Shown here: in pieces, positions 1-7,008 of the stretch
Position numbering within the stretch: the stretch's first letter is position 1
How the letters are laid out: each line of letters begins with the position of its first letter
Assembly (NCBI GenBank): GCA_944358565.1
Contig: CALVRK010000043.1
Coordinates: forward strand, 1 to 8,621
DNA: 8,621 nt
DNA from: an uncultured Bacilli bacterium
GTDB lineage: Bacteria > Bacillota_I > Bacilli_A > RF39 > UBA660
Direction: 5' to 3'
The notes under the pieces: model-generated
What the model was told of the DNA's origin: nothing
The model's database searches: none
Seen by the model: only the letters and a program-made list of their open reading frames with translations
Position numbers and translations under genes: made by a program

Positions 1-11
1 TAATTTCATAA

Positions 12-86
12 TGGAGCAAGTGACCGGAATCGAACCGGCATCTTAGCCTTGGCAAGGCCATATACTAACCGTTGTACTACACCTGC
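12..86 (-). tRNA. tRNA-Gly (anticodon GCC)
   Basis: Read on the minus strand, the 75 nt fold into a complete cloverleaf. The 7-bp acceptor stem is GCAGGTG with CACTTGC, followed by discriminator T and an encoded CCA at plus 12..14. The D arm is a 4-bp stem (GTAC/GTAT) with GG in the loop. The anticodon stem TGGCC/GGCTA holds the loop TTGCCAA, so the anticodon is GCC, reading GGC and GGT. The T arm CCGGT/ACCGG has the loop TTCGATT. All invariant positions checked are normal. It is transcribed leftward out of the window, divergent from the P-type ATPase, so further tRNAs may follow to the left. Confidence 0.96.
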
Positions 87-95
87 GTCTTTTTA

Positions 96-124
96 ATTAT
101 ATAATATTTTATTACTATTGTAAA
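96..124 (-). promoter_or_regulatory. Promoter of tRNA-Gly
   Basis: On the minus strand, TTTACA (plus 119..124) and a perfect TATAAT (plus 96..101) are separated by exactly 17 nt. The predicted start point lies about 7 nt past the -10 box, only a few nucleotides before the mature tRNA 5' end at 86, so the 5' leader would be very short. Seen directly in sequence; activity is inferred. Confidence 0.65.
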
Positions 125-138
125 GTAAAAATGAATAA

Positions 139-167
139 TTTACATATTAAATCATCCATGATAAAAT
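139..167 (+). promoter_or_regulatory. Promoter of the P-type ATPase
   Basis: TTTACA (139..144) and TAAAAT (162..167) are separated by 17 nt. The predicted start point is near 174, so the mRNA leader would be only about 12 nt and would begin at the Shine-Dalgarno sequence. The site lies back to back with the tRNA-Gly promoter in the 99-bp divergent gap. No repressor operator is evident in that gap. Confidence 0.5.
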
Positions 168-185
168 TGATGTAGAGGGAAAAGT

Positions 186-2495
186 ATGGAAAAAATAAAA
201 GGATTATCAGAAGAAAAAGTAATTGAATTAAAAGAGCGAGGCCTTGTAAATTATAAGGCAGAGGTTAAAACTAAATCAATTCGCCAAATTATTATGGGAA
301 ATTTTTTAACTTTATTTAATTTTTTAAATTTTGGTTTAGCCTTGGCTATTTTTCTCGTGGGTTCTTATAAGAATTTACTTTTTTTAGGGGTTGTTATTTG
401 TAATACTTTAATTAGTACAATTCAAGAAATTAGAAGTAAAATGATTGTCGACAAACTTTCTTTACTTAACGAAAGTAAGGCGATTGTTATTAGAGATGGA
501 GTAGAGAAGCAAATTGGCATTCATGATATTGTCTTAGGTGATGTAATTAAACTTAGATCTGGTAATCAAATTGTAACTGACAGTAGAATTTTATCTGGTG
601 AGATTTTAGTTAATGAATCACTTATTACTGGTGAGTCTGAATCAGTTACAAAAAATAAAGGTATGGATATTTTATCTGGTAGTTTCGTTGTGAGCGGAAA
701 CTGTTATGCAGAAGTTATACATGTAGGAGCGGATAATTATACGGCGCAAATATCAGCTGAGGCAAAATATATTAAAAAAGTAAATTCTGAAATTATGAAT
801 TTTATCAATAAAATTATTAAATATATTTCAATATCTATTGTGCCGATTGGTATTTTATTATTTATTGGTCAAATGGGTGAAGGTAGTTTTGAAGATACTA
901 CTATCCATGTAGTAGCAGCTTTGATTGGAATGATTCCAGAAGGATTAGTATTACTTACTAGTACGGTTTTAGCGATTAGTGTTATTAGGTTATCTAAATA
1001 TAATGTATTAGTGCAGGAATTATATTGTATTGAAACACTAGCTAGAGTTGATACTATTTGCTTAGATAAGACAGGAACATTAACGAAAGGTGAGATGGAA
1101 GTTTCTAAATTAGTTCCTTTAAATGGAACGCAAATGAATGATATAGTGGATGCTTTAAGTATGATGAGTTATCATATGGATAATGATAATCAAACGATGG
1201 AAGCTATTAGTAAAAAATATGCGCGAAGATGCGATCATAAAGTACTAGAGATTGTACCATTTTCATCACAAACTAAGTGGTCGGGTATTTCTTTTGAAGA
1301 TGTTAGTTATGTTTTAGGAGCTCCAGAGATTATTTTAAAAGACACTTCGAAAATTGATAAAGAGTTAAATCAATATGTAAATAGTAGTAGGGTGGTATTA
1401 CTTGGTGAGGTTAATCATAAATTAAATAAAACCTTACCAGAAAATATTAATCCGATGGCTTTAGTTATTATTAATGATAAGATAAGATTAGAGGCTAAAG
1501 CAACTCTTGAATATTTTAAAGAACAAGGTGTGGACATTAAACTTATTTCAGGCGATAATCCAAAAACTGTTGCTGGAGTAGCTGAAAAGGTAGGAATGAC
1601 TAATATTAAATATATCGATATGAGTAAATGCGAGATGCCAATTACACAAATTGCCGAAAAATATAATGTTTTTGGAAGAGTTAAACCAAATCAAAAGAAA
1701 GAAATTATTATGGCACTTAAAGCAAGTGGTCATACAGTAGCAATGACAGGTGATGGAGTTAACGATGTTTTGGCTTTAAAAGAAGCTGACTGTAGTGTAG
1801 CAATGAATAGTGGTAGTGATGCGGCGAGAAACGTTTCACAGTTAGTACTTTTAGATTCTAATTTTTCGTCTATGCCGAAGGTAGTAGCTGAAGGAAGAAG
1901 AAGTATTAATAATATTCAAAGATCATCTTCATTATTTCTCTGTAAGACGGTGTATGCATCATTGTTAGCTGTATTATTTATGTTTTTACCACTAAGTTAT
2001 CCATTTGAACCGATTCAACTTACACTTACTAGTATGGTAACAATTGGTATTCCGTCATTTATTTTAGCTTTGGAACCTAATAATGAAAGAATTAATGGTA
2101 AGATAATTATCAATGTTTTAAAAAGGTCGGTTCCAACGGCTCTGACGATTGTGGCTAATGTTTTAATAATTATATTTTTACCGATGGTTATTAGACTTAC
2201 TGATGATGAAGTGTCAACTTTATGTGTCCTTTTAACAGGACTTACAGGTTTTATGCTTTTGTATAGAATTAGTGTACCATTTAATGCACTTCGCAGGTGT
2301 TTATTTGTTTTTTTAATTACGATGTTTACATTAGAAGTTATATTTTTAAGAGATTTATTTTCATTAACTATTTTGACACCAAAACTTTTAATATTAAGTG
2401 CGGCTTTATTTATGATTGCTATATCTTTATTTAATATATTTACCAATTTATTTTACAAAATTTCTAATAAAGTGAAACTTTTAGAAAAGCCTTGA
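186..2495 (+). CDS. Cation-transporting P-type ATPase, CtpE-like
   Basis: This 769-aa membrane pump couples ATP hydrolysis to cation transport. Seen in the protein: M1-M2 at about 38-82; actuator loop TGES at 148-151; M3-M4 at about 210-268 with PEGL at 251-254; phosphorylation motif DKTGTLT with Asp294; N-domain motif GAPE at 379-382; hinge TGDGVND at 521-527; and six C-terminal membrane segments from about 585 to 755. The context LVQEL-x3-E-x-LARVD just before the DKTGT motif, and TIGIPSF-x-LALEP in M6, are typical of the CtpE branch, whose mycobacterial member imports calcium. The ion here is therefore inferred as Ca2+ and not proven. The length fits the family. The start is set by AGAGGGA at 174..180, 5 nt before ATG. 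It stops at TGA inside its own terminator. No heavy-metal-binding N-terminal domain is present. Confidence 0.93.
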   Translation: MEKIKGLSEEKVIELKERGLVNYKAEVKTKSIRQIIMGNFLTLFNFLNFGLALAIFLVGSYKNLLFLGVVICNTLISTIQEIRSKMIVDKLSLLNESKAIVIRDGVEKQIGIHDIVLGDVIKLRSGNQIVTDSRILSGEILVNESLITGESESVTKNKGMDILSGSFVVSGNCYAEVIHVGADNYTAQISAEAKYIKKVNSEIMNFINKIIKYISISIVPIGILLFIGQMGEGSFEDTTIHVVAALIGMIPEGLVLLTSTVLAISVIRLSKYNVLVQELYCIETLARVDTICLDKTGTLTKGEMEVSKLVPLNGTQMNDIVDALSMMSYHMDNDNQTMEAISKKYARRCDHKVLEIVPFSSQTKWSGISFEDVSYVLGAPEIILKDTSKIDKELNQYVNSSRVVLLGEVNHKLNKTLPENINPMALVIINDKIRLEAKATLEYFKEQGVDIKLISGDNPKTVAGVAEKVGMTNIKYIDMSKCEMPITQIAEKYNVFGRVKPNQKKEIIMALKASGHTVAMTGDGVNDVLALKEADCSVAMNSGSDAARNVSQLVLLDSNFSSMPKVVAEGRRSINNIQRSSSLFLCKTVYASLLAVLFMFLPLSYPFEPIQLTLTSMVTIGIPSFILALEPNNERINGKIIINVLKRSVPTALTIVANVLIIIFLPMVIRLTDDEVSTLCVLLTGLTGFMLLYRISVPFNALRRCLFVFLITMFTLEVIFLRDLFSLTILTPKLLILSAALFMIAISLFNIFTNLFYKISNKVKLLEKP

Positions 2496-2510
2496 TTTTT
2501 GGGCTTTTTT
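2485..2510 (+). terminator. Intrinsic terminator of the P-type ATPase
   Basis: AAAAGCC (2485..2491) pairs with GGCTTTT (2502..2508) and runs into a T tract. The stop codon TGA at 2493..2495 lies in the loop, so the hairpin starts inside the coding sequence. The stem is short (7 bp) and A-T rich at its base, so termination may be partial. Confidence 0.65.
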
Positions 2511-2533
2511 CTTGGATATTTTATCGACAAATA

Positions 2534-2563
2534 TTGACAGTGAGTGTAAAGAGGATGTATAAT
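2534..2563 (+). promoter_or_regulatory. Promoter of the GH25-like gene
   Basis: A perfect TTGACA (2534..2539) and a perfect TATAAT (2558..2563) are separated by 18 nt. The predicted start point near 2570 lies downstream of the TTG at 2492 and the ATG at 2555. Both are therefore ruled out as start codons for transcripts from this promoter. It is the best consensus promoter in the window. Confidence 0.78.
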
Positions 2564-2581
2564 GGTAATAATAATGGAACG

Positions 2582-2587
2582 GGTGAT
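2582..2587 (+). promoter_or_regulatory. Ribosome binding site deciding the 2591 start
   Basis: GGTGAT ends 3 nt before the ATG at 2591. It matches the 3' half of the consensus AGGAGGTGAT, so the short spacing is normal for this register. The same GGTGAT-N3-ATG arrangement precedes cinA (7009..7014). Confidence 0.6.
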
Positions 2588-2590
2588 GGT

Positions 2591-3949
2591 ATGATTAATG
2601 AAAAAGATACAGGGGCTTTAATTAATCAAATACGTGCAGTGACGCGTGATCATATAGATTGGATCAAAACACAGTTACTTAAATCTGGTAATTTTATGGT
2701 GGCTAAGGGGCGTGAAGTTTGGATCGATGTTCCTAACAGTAAACTTAAAAATATTGTGACTATTCCTAGCAAAAACGAACCTAATTATCGTGATGCGTGG
2801 GCAAAGGTTTATAATTTAGCTGTGGATTATTTGGAAGGCTGCCTTAGTTATGCTTGTATGAGGGGAGAACTTGATTTTCGAACAATTAATTGGCCAGAAT
2901 TTAATCCAGAAAATGCGGATTATGCTCGCAGACTTGAAAAAATTTGGGATAATTATAAATTAGAAGTAGCTAGGAGACTTCAAGAAGAAGAAGAAAAGAA
3001 AAAACTTACAGTTATGAAAAGTAGTGTGATGTTAGGACCTGTTAGTACTAATGAAATTGAAAGGGCTTATAAAGAAGAAATTCAAAAAATAGAACAAAAA
3101 GCAGAACCTGATATTACTTTAAAAGAAACTAGACATGCGGCGAATTTTGTTGGATCGGTAGCTGCATCTAATCTAGATGCCCAAAAATCAGAGAATGCCC
3201 AAAAATCAGAGAATAACGATGTCAGTTTTTCAGAATCATTACCTGTTAATTTAGAAAATGTGTCTGAGCCGGTTCAAGATTTTATGGCTCAAAAAATATT
3301 GGATGGCGATAAGTTAACTAAAAAAGACGTTAGAGATTTACTTGATAAGGGCGCTAATTTAGTGATTATACCTTGTCAAGATGTTGATAATATTAAGGAT
3401 GAAAAATTATTTTTTGATAATATGAATGTTTGCACTGAAGAAAATATTAATACTGGTGTAATGATATATGGTAAAGCAACTGACGAAAAAGATGCTACAT
3501 ATGAACTAAAAAAAATATTTAAATTACTAGATCAATGTGACAATAGTTTTACAAGATGTGTAGTATATGAAGTTAACGACAAATTTGCTTTAAAAAACAA
3601 AAACAGTGAAATGAAATTACTTAGTTTTATTAACGCATATACAATGATAGCTGAAGGTCTTGCAAAAGAGGGGATGCTTCCAATTATTTCAATGAATTTA
3701 GCTAGTAGAAAGATTTTAGAAGATATTTATAATCGTTATAATTTAGAAAGTAAATATGAGATTATTTATATGGTGTTAGTTAGAGAACTTGATGAACTTT
3801 CTAAAAATGATTCAACTATTTTAATGGATCCACAATACGATTATGATATCATGACACTTAGAAATCCAAAATTTAAAAATAGTGAAAATCTTAGAGAAAT
3901 GTTAGAAAATAAAAAAGTAACTAATACAACTTTAGCAAAAGCTGCATAG
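2591..3949 (+). CDS. Cytoplasmic protein with degenerate GH25-like domain
   Basis: This 452-aa protein is not recognised by name. There is no signal peptide or membrane segment, so it is probably cytoplasmic. Residues 1-120 are a helical, Trp-containing N-terminal region. A highly charged helix (about 120-140, a run of E then K) and a low-complexity linker (about 140-235) follow. The linker carries a perfect 18-bp duplication. Residues about 240-430 resemble a GH25 lysozyme-like barrel: GANLVIIP (254-261), GVMIYGKATD (289-298), CVVYEVND (323-330) and GMLPIISMN (361-369) match the usual strand order of FVIIRAGY, GVYHYSYA, PVWLDVED and PGIYAN. The acidic pair expected in strand 6 (D-x-E) reads E-V-N and the first-strand D-x-S is absent, so glycosidase activity is doubtful. 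The start is fixed by the promoter and RBS. A longer frame from 2492 exists but begins inside the upstream terminator. Confidence 0.85.
   Translation: MINEKDTGALINQIRAVTRDHIDWIKTQLLKSGNFMVAKGREVWIDVPNSKLKNIVTIPSKNEPNYRDAWAKVYNLAVDYLEGCLSYACMRGELDFRTINWPEFNPENADYARRLEKIWDNYKLEVARRLQEEEEKKKLTVMKSSVMLGPVSTNEIERAYKEEIQKIEQKAEPDITLKETRHAANFVGSVAASNLDAQKSENAQKSENNDVSFSESLPVNLENVSEPVQDFMAQKILDGDKLTKKDVRDLLDKGANLVIIPCQDVDNIKDEKLFFDNMNVCTEENINTGVMIYGKATDEKDATYELKKIFKLLDQCDNSFTRCVVYEVNDKFALKNKNSEMKLLSFINAYTMIAEGLAKEGMLPIISMNLASRKILEDIYNRYNLESKYEIIYMVLVRELDELSKNDSTILMDPQYDYDIMTLRNPKFKNSENLREMLENKKVTNTTLAKAA
3179..3214. repeat. Perfect 2 x 18-bp tandem repeat in the linker
   Basis: Positions 3179..3196 and 3197..3214 are identical (each begins GCCCAAAAATC and ends GAGAAT). 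The repeat is in frame and encodes AQKSEN twice (residues 197-208 of the 452-aa protein). The lack of any difference suggests a recent slipped-strand duplication in a tolerant linker. Confidence 0.9.
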
Positions 3950-3962
3950 TTGTATTTTTTTT
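3923..3962 (+). terminator. Intrinsic terminator of the GH25-like gene
   Basis: AATACAACT (3923..3931) pairs perfectly with AGTTGTATT (3948..3956), with an inner AGC/GCT helix around an AAAA loop, and leads into a T run to 3962. The stop codon TAG (3947..3949) forms part of the hairpin. Confidence 0.72.
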
Positions 3963-3978
3963 CTAATTTGTGTAATAT
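3950..3978 (+). promoter_or_regulatory. Possible promoter of the ABC exporter
   Basis: TTGTAT (3950..3955) and TAATAT (3973..3978) are 17 nt apart, and TATTAT (3976..3981) is an alternative -10. Both are imperfect, and the -35 lies within the preceding terminator. Some read-through from upstream is equally possible. Confidence 0.3.
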
Positions 3979-3990
3979 TATTATAAAGGT

Positions 3991-3996
3991 AGGTGG
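3991..3996 (+). promoter_or_regulatory. Ribosome binding site deciding the 4001 start
   Basis: AGGTGG, within a longer purine-rich GGTAGGTGG stretch, ends 4 nt before the ATG at 4001. The in-frame TTG at 3950 lies in the terminator of the previous gene and has no such site. Confidence 0.75.
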
Positions 3997-4000
3997 CGAG

Positions 4001-6292
4001 ATGCTAAAATTAAAAAATATAAAAAAAGATTATAAAACAGGTGATTTTATCCAACACGCTTTAAAGGGTGTTGATTTAATATTTAGAGAAAATGAATTTG
4101 TTGCGGTACTTGGACCTAGCGGATCTGGTAAGACAACCTTATTAAACATTATTGGCGGTTTAGATAGATATGATAGTGGTGATTTACTTATTGATGGTAA
4201 GTCTACTAAAAAATTTAAGGATAAAGATTGGGATGCTTACCGGAATCATGCGATCGGTTTTGTTTTTCAAAGTTATAATTTAATTGGTCATATTTCAGTT
4301 TTAGAAAATGTGGAAATGGGAATGACTTTAAGTGGTGTAAGTGCGGCTGAAAGAAAAAAGAGAGCATTTTCTTTACTTGAAAAAGTTGGTCTTAAGGAAC
4401 ATGCATATAAAAGGCCAAATCAACTTTCTGGTGGTCAGATGCAAAGAGTAGCAATTGCTCGAGCTTTAGCTAATGATCCGAAAATTATTTTAGCTGATGA
4501 GCCGACAGGTGCTTTGGACAGTAAAACAAGCACACAGATTATGGATTTAATTAAAGAAATATCTAAAGATAAATTAGTTATTATGGTTACGCATAATGCG
4601 GAATTAGCTGAAAGTTATGCGACAAGAATAGTTAAGATGAAAGATGGTGAGCTTTTAAGTGATAGTAAACCTTATGCTTCTGATGAGAGTAAAGGTAATT
4701 TAAATATCAAGAAAACAGCAATGAGTTTTTGGACAGCTTTAAAACTTTCATTTGGTAATATTCGCACAAAAAAAGGAAGAACAGGTTTGACAGCTTTTGC
4801 TTCATCGATTGGTATTATTGGTATTGCTTTAATTTTATCTTTATCTAATGGATTTAATATTGAGGTTGAAAATTTTGAACAAGATTCGCTTTCACAATCA
4901 CCAATTATCATTACTAATCAAACGGTTCAGATGGATGAAGATACTTTGAATGAACTTCGTGGTGGTGATAGTAAAACAGAGTATCCAACTGATAAAGAGA
5001 TTCATGCACAAAATAATATTGCCGATACGATAATTCATAATAATAAAATAACGAGTGATTATATAGATTATTTAGAAAAAATGAACAAGGATAATATATC
5101 TGGCGTTTCTTATGTTAAAGGTACAAGCATTAATCTTGTTAGTAAAAATGGTGATAGTTATAGTTTAGTGAAACCTAATTCTAATTCACTGATGAGTAGT
5201 ACTTTGTCTTTTGAACAATTACCTAGTAGTGGTGATGATGGAATAATATTCAATAATTATGATGTTTTAGCTGGTGAAGTTAACGAAGATGAGGCTGGTT
5301 TAGTGCTTTTTGTCAATAGTAGAAATGAAATAAGCTCGGATTTATTAAAACAACTTGGTCTTGATGAAAATGTGAATTTTGATGATATAATTAATAAAGA
5401 ATTAAAAGTTGTTTTAAATAAAGATTATTATACAAAAGTTGGCGATAATTTTATAGTTCAAACAGATTTAGAAAAATTATATACTAGTGAAGATAGCTTG
5501 ACAGTTAAAATTATGGCAATTTTACGTGGTAAAAAAGATAAAGAGCTAATTGCAACAAATACAGGACTTTATTATACAAAAGCTTTGGGTGAAAAAGTGA
5601 TAAGTAGTAATAATAATTCCGAAATAGTGAAAGAACAAAGAGAAGTTAATTATAATGTGCTTACAAGACAATCTTTTGATGATACCATGACTAAAGATAT
5701 GATTTTGGGTTATTTAGGAGCTGATGTAGTACCAACAACTATTTATATTTATCCTAAAGATTTTGAAACTAAAGATGAGGTTATAAGTTATTTAGATAAA
5801 TATAATGAAGGAAAATCTGAAGAAGATGTTATTCAATATACAGATATGGCTGAGATGATTTCGACATTATCTGGTAATATTATGGATGCGATAACAATAG
5901 TATTAATTGCTTTTTCTTCAATATCATTAGTGGTATCTTCAATTATGATAGGAATTATAACTTATATTTCTGTACTTGAGAGAACTAAAGAGATTGGAAT
6001 TTTAAGGGCGATAGGGGCACGGAAAAAAGATATTACAAGAGTCTTTAATGCAGAAACATTTATAATTGGAATATTTTCAGGAATACTTGGTATAGCGATT
6101 GCCTATTTACTTACAATTCCAACAAATATAATTATTGAAAATTTATCTGGACTTGCAGATGTAGCAAAATTAAATCCAGTTCATGCTTTTGTTTTAATTA
6201 TTATAAGTGTGACTTTAACGATTATAGGTGGTGCAATTCCAGCTAATATGGCTTCTAGAAAAGATCCAGTTGAAGCGCTTAGAACAGAGTAA
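4001..6292 (+). CDS. ABC exporter, fused ATPase and MacB/FtsX-type permease
   Basis: This 763-aa protein carries a nucleotide-binding domain followed by a permease, so it probably acts as a homodimer in the membrane. ATPase residues 1-225 show Walker A GPSGSGKT (38-45), Q-loop Gln90, signature LSGGQ (142-146), Walker B ILADE (163-167) and switch His198. The LolD/MacB-like stretch ADEPTGALDS is intact. A first membrane helix at about 262-283 is followed by a large extracytoplasmic region of roughly 340 residues. Three C-terminal helices (about 627-655, 686-707, 727-749) enclose the FtsX signature ERTKEIGILRAIGA. These type VII proteins move or shear substrates at the outer face, commonly antimicrobial peptides or lipoproteins, rather than passing them through a channel. 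The substrate here is unknown. It is longer than typical MacB (about 650 aa) because of the outer domain. No sensor kinase or periplasmic adaptor is adjacent. Confidence 0.93.
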   Translation: MLKLKNIKKDYKTGDFIQHALKGVDLIFRENEFVAVLGPSGSGKTTLLNIIGGLDRYDSGDLLIDGKSTKKFKDKDWDAYRNHAIGFVFQSYNLIGHISVLENVEMGMTLSGVSAAERKKRAFSLLEKVGLKEHAYKRPNQLSGGQMQRVAIARALANDPKIILADEPTGALDSKTSTQIMDLIKEISKDKLVIMVTHNAELAESYATRIVKMKDGELLSDSKPYASDESKGNLNIKKTAMSFWTALKLSFGNIRTKKGRTGLTAFASSIGIIGIALILSLSNGFNIEVENFEQDSLSQSPIIITNQTVQMDEDTLNELRGGDSKTEYPTDKEIHAQNNIADTIIHNNKITSDYIDYLEKMNKDNISGVSYVKGTSINLVSKNGDSYSLVKPNSNSLMSSTLSFEQLPSSGDDGIIFNNYDVLAGEVNEDEAGLVLFVNSRNEISSDLLKQLGLDENVNFDDIINKELKVVLNKDYYTKVGDNFIVQTDLEKLYTSEDSLTVKIMAILRGKKDKELIATNTGLYYTKALGEKVISSNNNSEIVKEQREVNYNVLTRQSFDDTMTKDMILGYLGADVVPTTIYIYPKDFETKDEVISYLDKYNEGKSEEDVIQYTDMAEMISTLSGNIMDAITIVLIAFSSISLVVSSIMIGIITYISVLERTKEIGILRAIGARKKDITRVFNAETFIIGIFSGILGIAIAYLLTIPTNIIIENLSGLADVAKLNPVHAFVLIIISVTLTIIGGAIPANMASRKDPVEALRTE

Positions 6293-6307
6293 CCACTCTG
6301 TTTTTTT
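6283..6307 (+). terminator. Intrinsic terminator of the ABC exporter
   Basis: AACAGAGT (6283..6290) pairs perfectly with ACTCTGTT (6295..6302) around an AACC loop and is followed by T's to 6307. The TAA stop (6290..6292) spans the top of the stem and the loop, so the last codons form the left arm. Confidence 0.88.
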
Positions 6308-6311
6308 CAAT

Positions 6312-6339
6312 TTAACATTATTTCTTTTTTTGGTACAAT
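6312..6339 (+). promoter_or_regulatory. Promoter of the frameshifted gene
   Basis: TTAACA (6312..6317) and TACAAT (6334..6339) are 16 nt apart, and the -10 carries a TGG extension (6331..6333). The predicted start point is near 6346, leaving a leader of about 20 nt with GGAAGG (6356..6361) placed 4 nt before the ATG. Confidence 0.6.
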
Positions 6340-6365
6340 AGTAGAGCTTTAGAAAGGAAGGAAAA

Positions 6366-6716
6366 ATGAAAAAAGAAAGCATAGTAACGATGTTAGATGT
6401 AAAAAATGAGAAGTTAGCTATAAAAAATAGATTGAGTGGTAGTCCATCAGACGTGATGATTAAGGAAAGCACATCAAAAAAAACACCACGAGAAAAAGCG
6501 TTAGAAAGATATGCTGAATTTTTTAGAAAGAATTTGTCAAAGTTAGATGACATTGAAAATCCTGATTATACAGCTTTAGAAATTGCGAATGATGAAGGAT
6601 TAAATGTTACTTCTATTTTAAAACAAAATAATAAAAAATTAAATTTTAAAATTTGTCATATCGAGCTTATTGAAACTTTAATGGAAAATCCTATAGAACT
6701 AAAAAAATTAATTTAG
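6366..6716 (+). CDS. Unknown protein, 5' part of a gene broken at A7
   Basis: This zero-frame product has 116 aa, and I do not recognise the family. It is hydrophilic and Lys-rich, with no signal peptide or membrane segment. Residues 40-60 form a charged helix (REKALERYAEFFRKNL). The start is well supported by GGAAGG 4 nt upstream and a good extended -10 promoter. The frame closes at TAG 6714..6716, only 7 nt past a run of seven A's, and no terminator follows there. The -1 frame is then open for 90 codons and carries equally protein-like sequence up to a stop inside a terminator. The most likely full product is therefore a 204-aa fusion (114 + 90 residues). Whether the break is programmed, repaired by transcript slippage, a real mutation or a sequencing error cannot be told from one sequence. 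Confidence 0.7.
   Translation: MKKESIVTMLDVKNEKLAIKNRLSGSPSDVMIKESTSKKTPREKALERYAEFFRKNLSKLDDIENPDYTALEIANDEGLNVTSILKQNNKKLNFKICHIELIETLMENPIELKKLI
6701..6707 (+). other. A7 heptamer, candidate -1 slippage site
   Basis: Seven A's lie in the register A_AAA_AAA (codons CTA AAA AAA), the exact X_XXY_YYZ pattern for -1 slippage. After a tandem slip, reading continues ATT AAT TTA GTT, giving KK-INLV. A small hairpin, GCGGT/ACCGT around TTT at 6722..6734, lies 14 nt downstream. That is further away than usual for a stimulator, and the site has no strong upstream Shine-Dalgarno. Confidence 0.5.
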
Positions 6717-6979
6717 TTCATGCGGTTTTACCGTTTGATGATGCTGCATTATTAGTTAAGTGTTTATCAAATATCCCAGAAGTTTCAAAAACTGCAACTA
6801 GAGTAGCTTTAGGTTTATATGGTAGTACGGAGGATGCGAATTATGCTTTTAGTAGAAAAGTTTTAAATAGCATGCTTCAAAGTTTGGATTTTTTTGGTTA
6901 TAAAGAAGACCAAATGGATGGAACTACTGTAAAGATGATATGGTCAACTTATCAAAAAAATATGAGAATGAGACACTAA
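6707..6979 (+). CDS. Unknown protein, 3' part in the -1 frame
   Basis: From ATT at 6707 the -1 frame encodes 90 residues (INLVHAVLPFDD at the start, TYQKNMRMRH at the end) without interruption. It then stops at TAA 6977..6979, in the loop of a terminator. It has no start codon with a ribosome binding site near its beginning, which argues against an independent gene. Amino-acid content is normal for a soluble helical protein (for example KTATRVALGLYG and FSRKVLNSMLQSL). The stop-in-terminator arrangement matches the preceding protein genes and supports this frame as the true 3' end. No family was recognised. It is listed as CDS because the segment looks translated. If no shift occurs, it is the dead 3' end of a pseudogene. 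Confidence 0.6.
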   Translation: MNLVHAVLPFDDAALLVKCLSNIPEVSKTATRVALGLYGSTEDANYAFSRKVLNSMLQSLDFFGYKEDQMDGTTVKMIWSTYQKNMRMRH

Positions 6980-6991
6980 TGTCTCTTTTTT
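6970..6991 (+). terminator. Intrinsic terminator of the frameshifted gene
   Basis: GAGACA (6970..6975) and TGTCTC (6980..6985) form a perfect 6-bp stem around the loop CTAA and run into six T's. The TAA stop of the -1 frame (6977..6979) lies in the loop. Confidence 0.82.
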
Positions 6992-6995
6992 GGTG

Positions 6996-7001
6996 TATAA
7001 T
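6996..7001 (+). promoter_or_regulatory. Possible -10 box of the cinA-DUF4186 unit
   Basis: A perfect TATAAT sits 5 nt past the T run of the preceding terminator. No convincing -35 is present at 16-18 nt spacing, and no TGn extension. The predicted start near 7008 would leave a leader of only about 10 nt. Confidence 0.35.
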
Positions 7002-7008
7002 TATTTAT

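Noticed and set aside
87..185. Riboswitch or T-box before the P-type ATPase
   Set aside because: The gap is 99 bp, holds two back-to-back promoters and leaves about 12 nt of leader.
1548..1733. Minus-strand open frame inside the P-domain region of the ATPase
   Set aside because: Shadow of a highly conserved coding region; no independent signals.
2015..2446. Minus-strand open frame of 143 codons inside the P-type ATPase gene
   Set aside because: It is antisense to conserved membrane segments, has no ribosome binding site or promoter, and its composition is that of a reversed hydrophobic coding sequence.
4672..4911. Minus-strand open frame inside the ABC exporter
   Set aside because: Antisense to the ATPase-permease junction and first membrane helix, without a start site.
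6215..6553. Minus-strand open frame across the exporter end and the next gene
   Set aside because: It crosses a strong terminator and a promoter of the opposite strand, and its protein looks like random AT-rich reading.
6707..6979. Independent second gene in the -1 frame
   Set aside because: No ATG, GTG or TTG with a Shine-Dalgarno occurs near the start of this frame, and it abuts the A7 run exactly where a slip would enter it.
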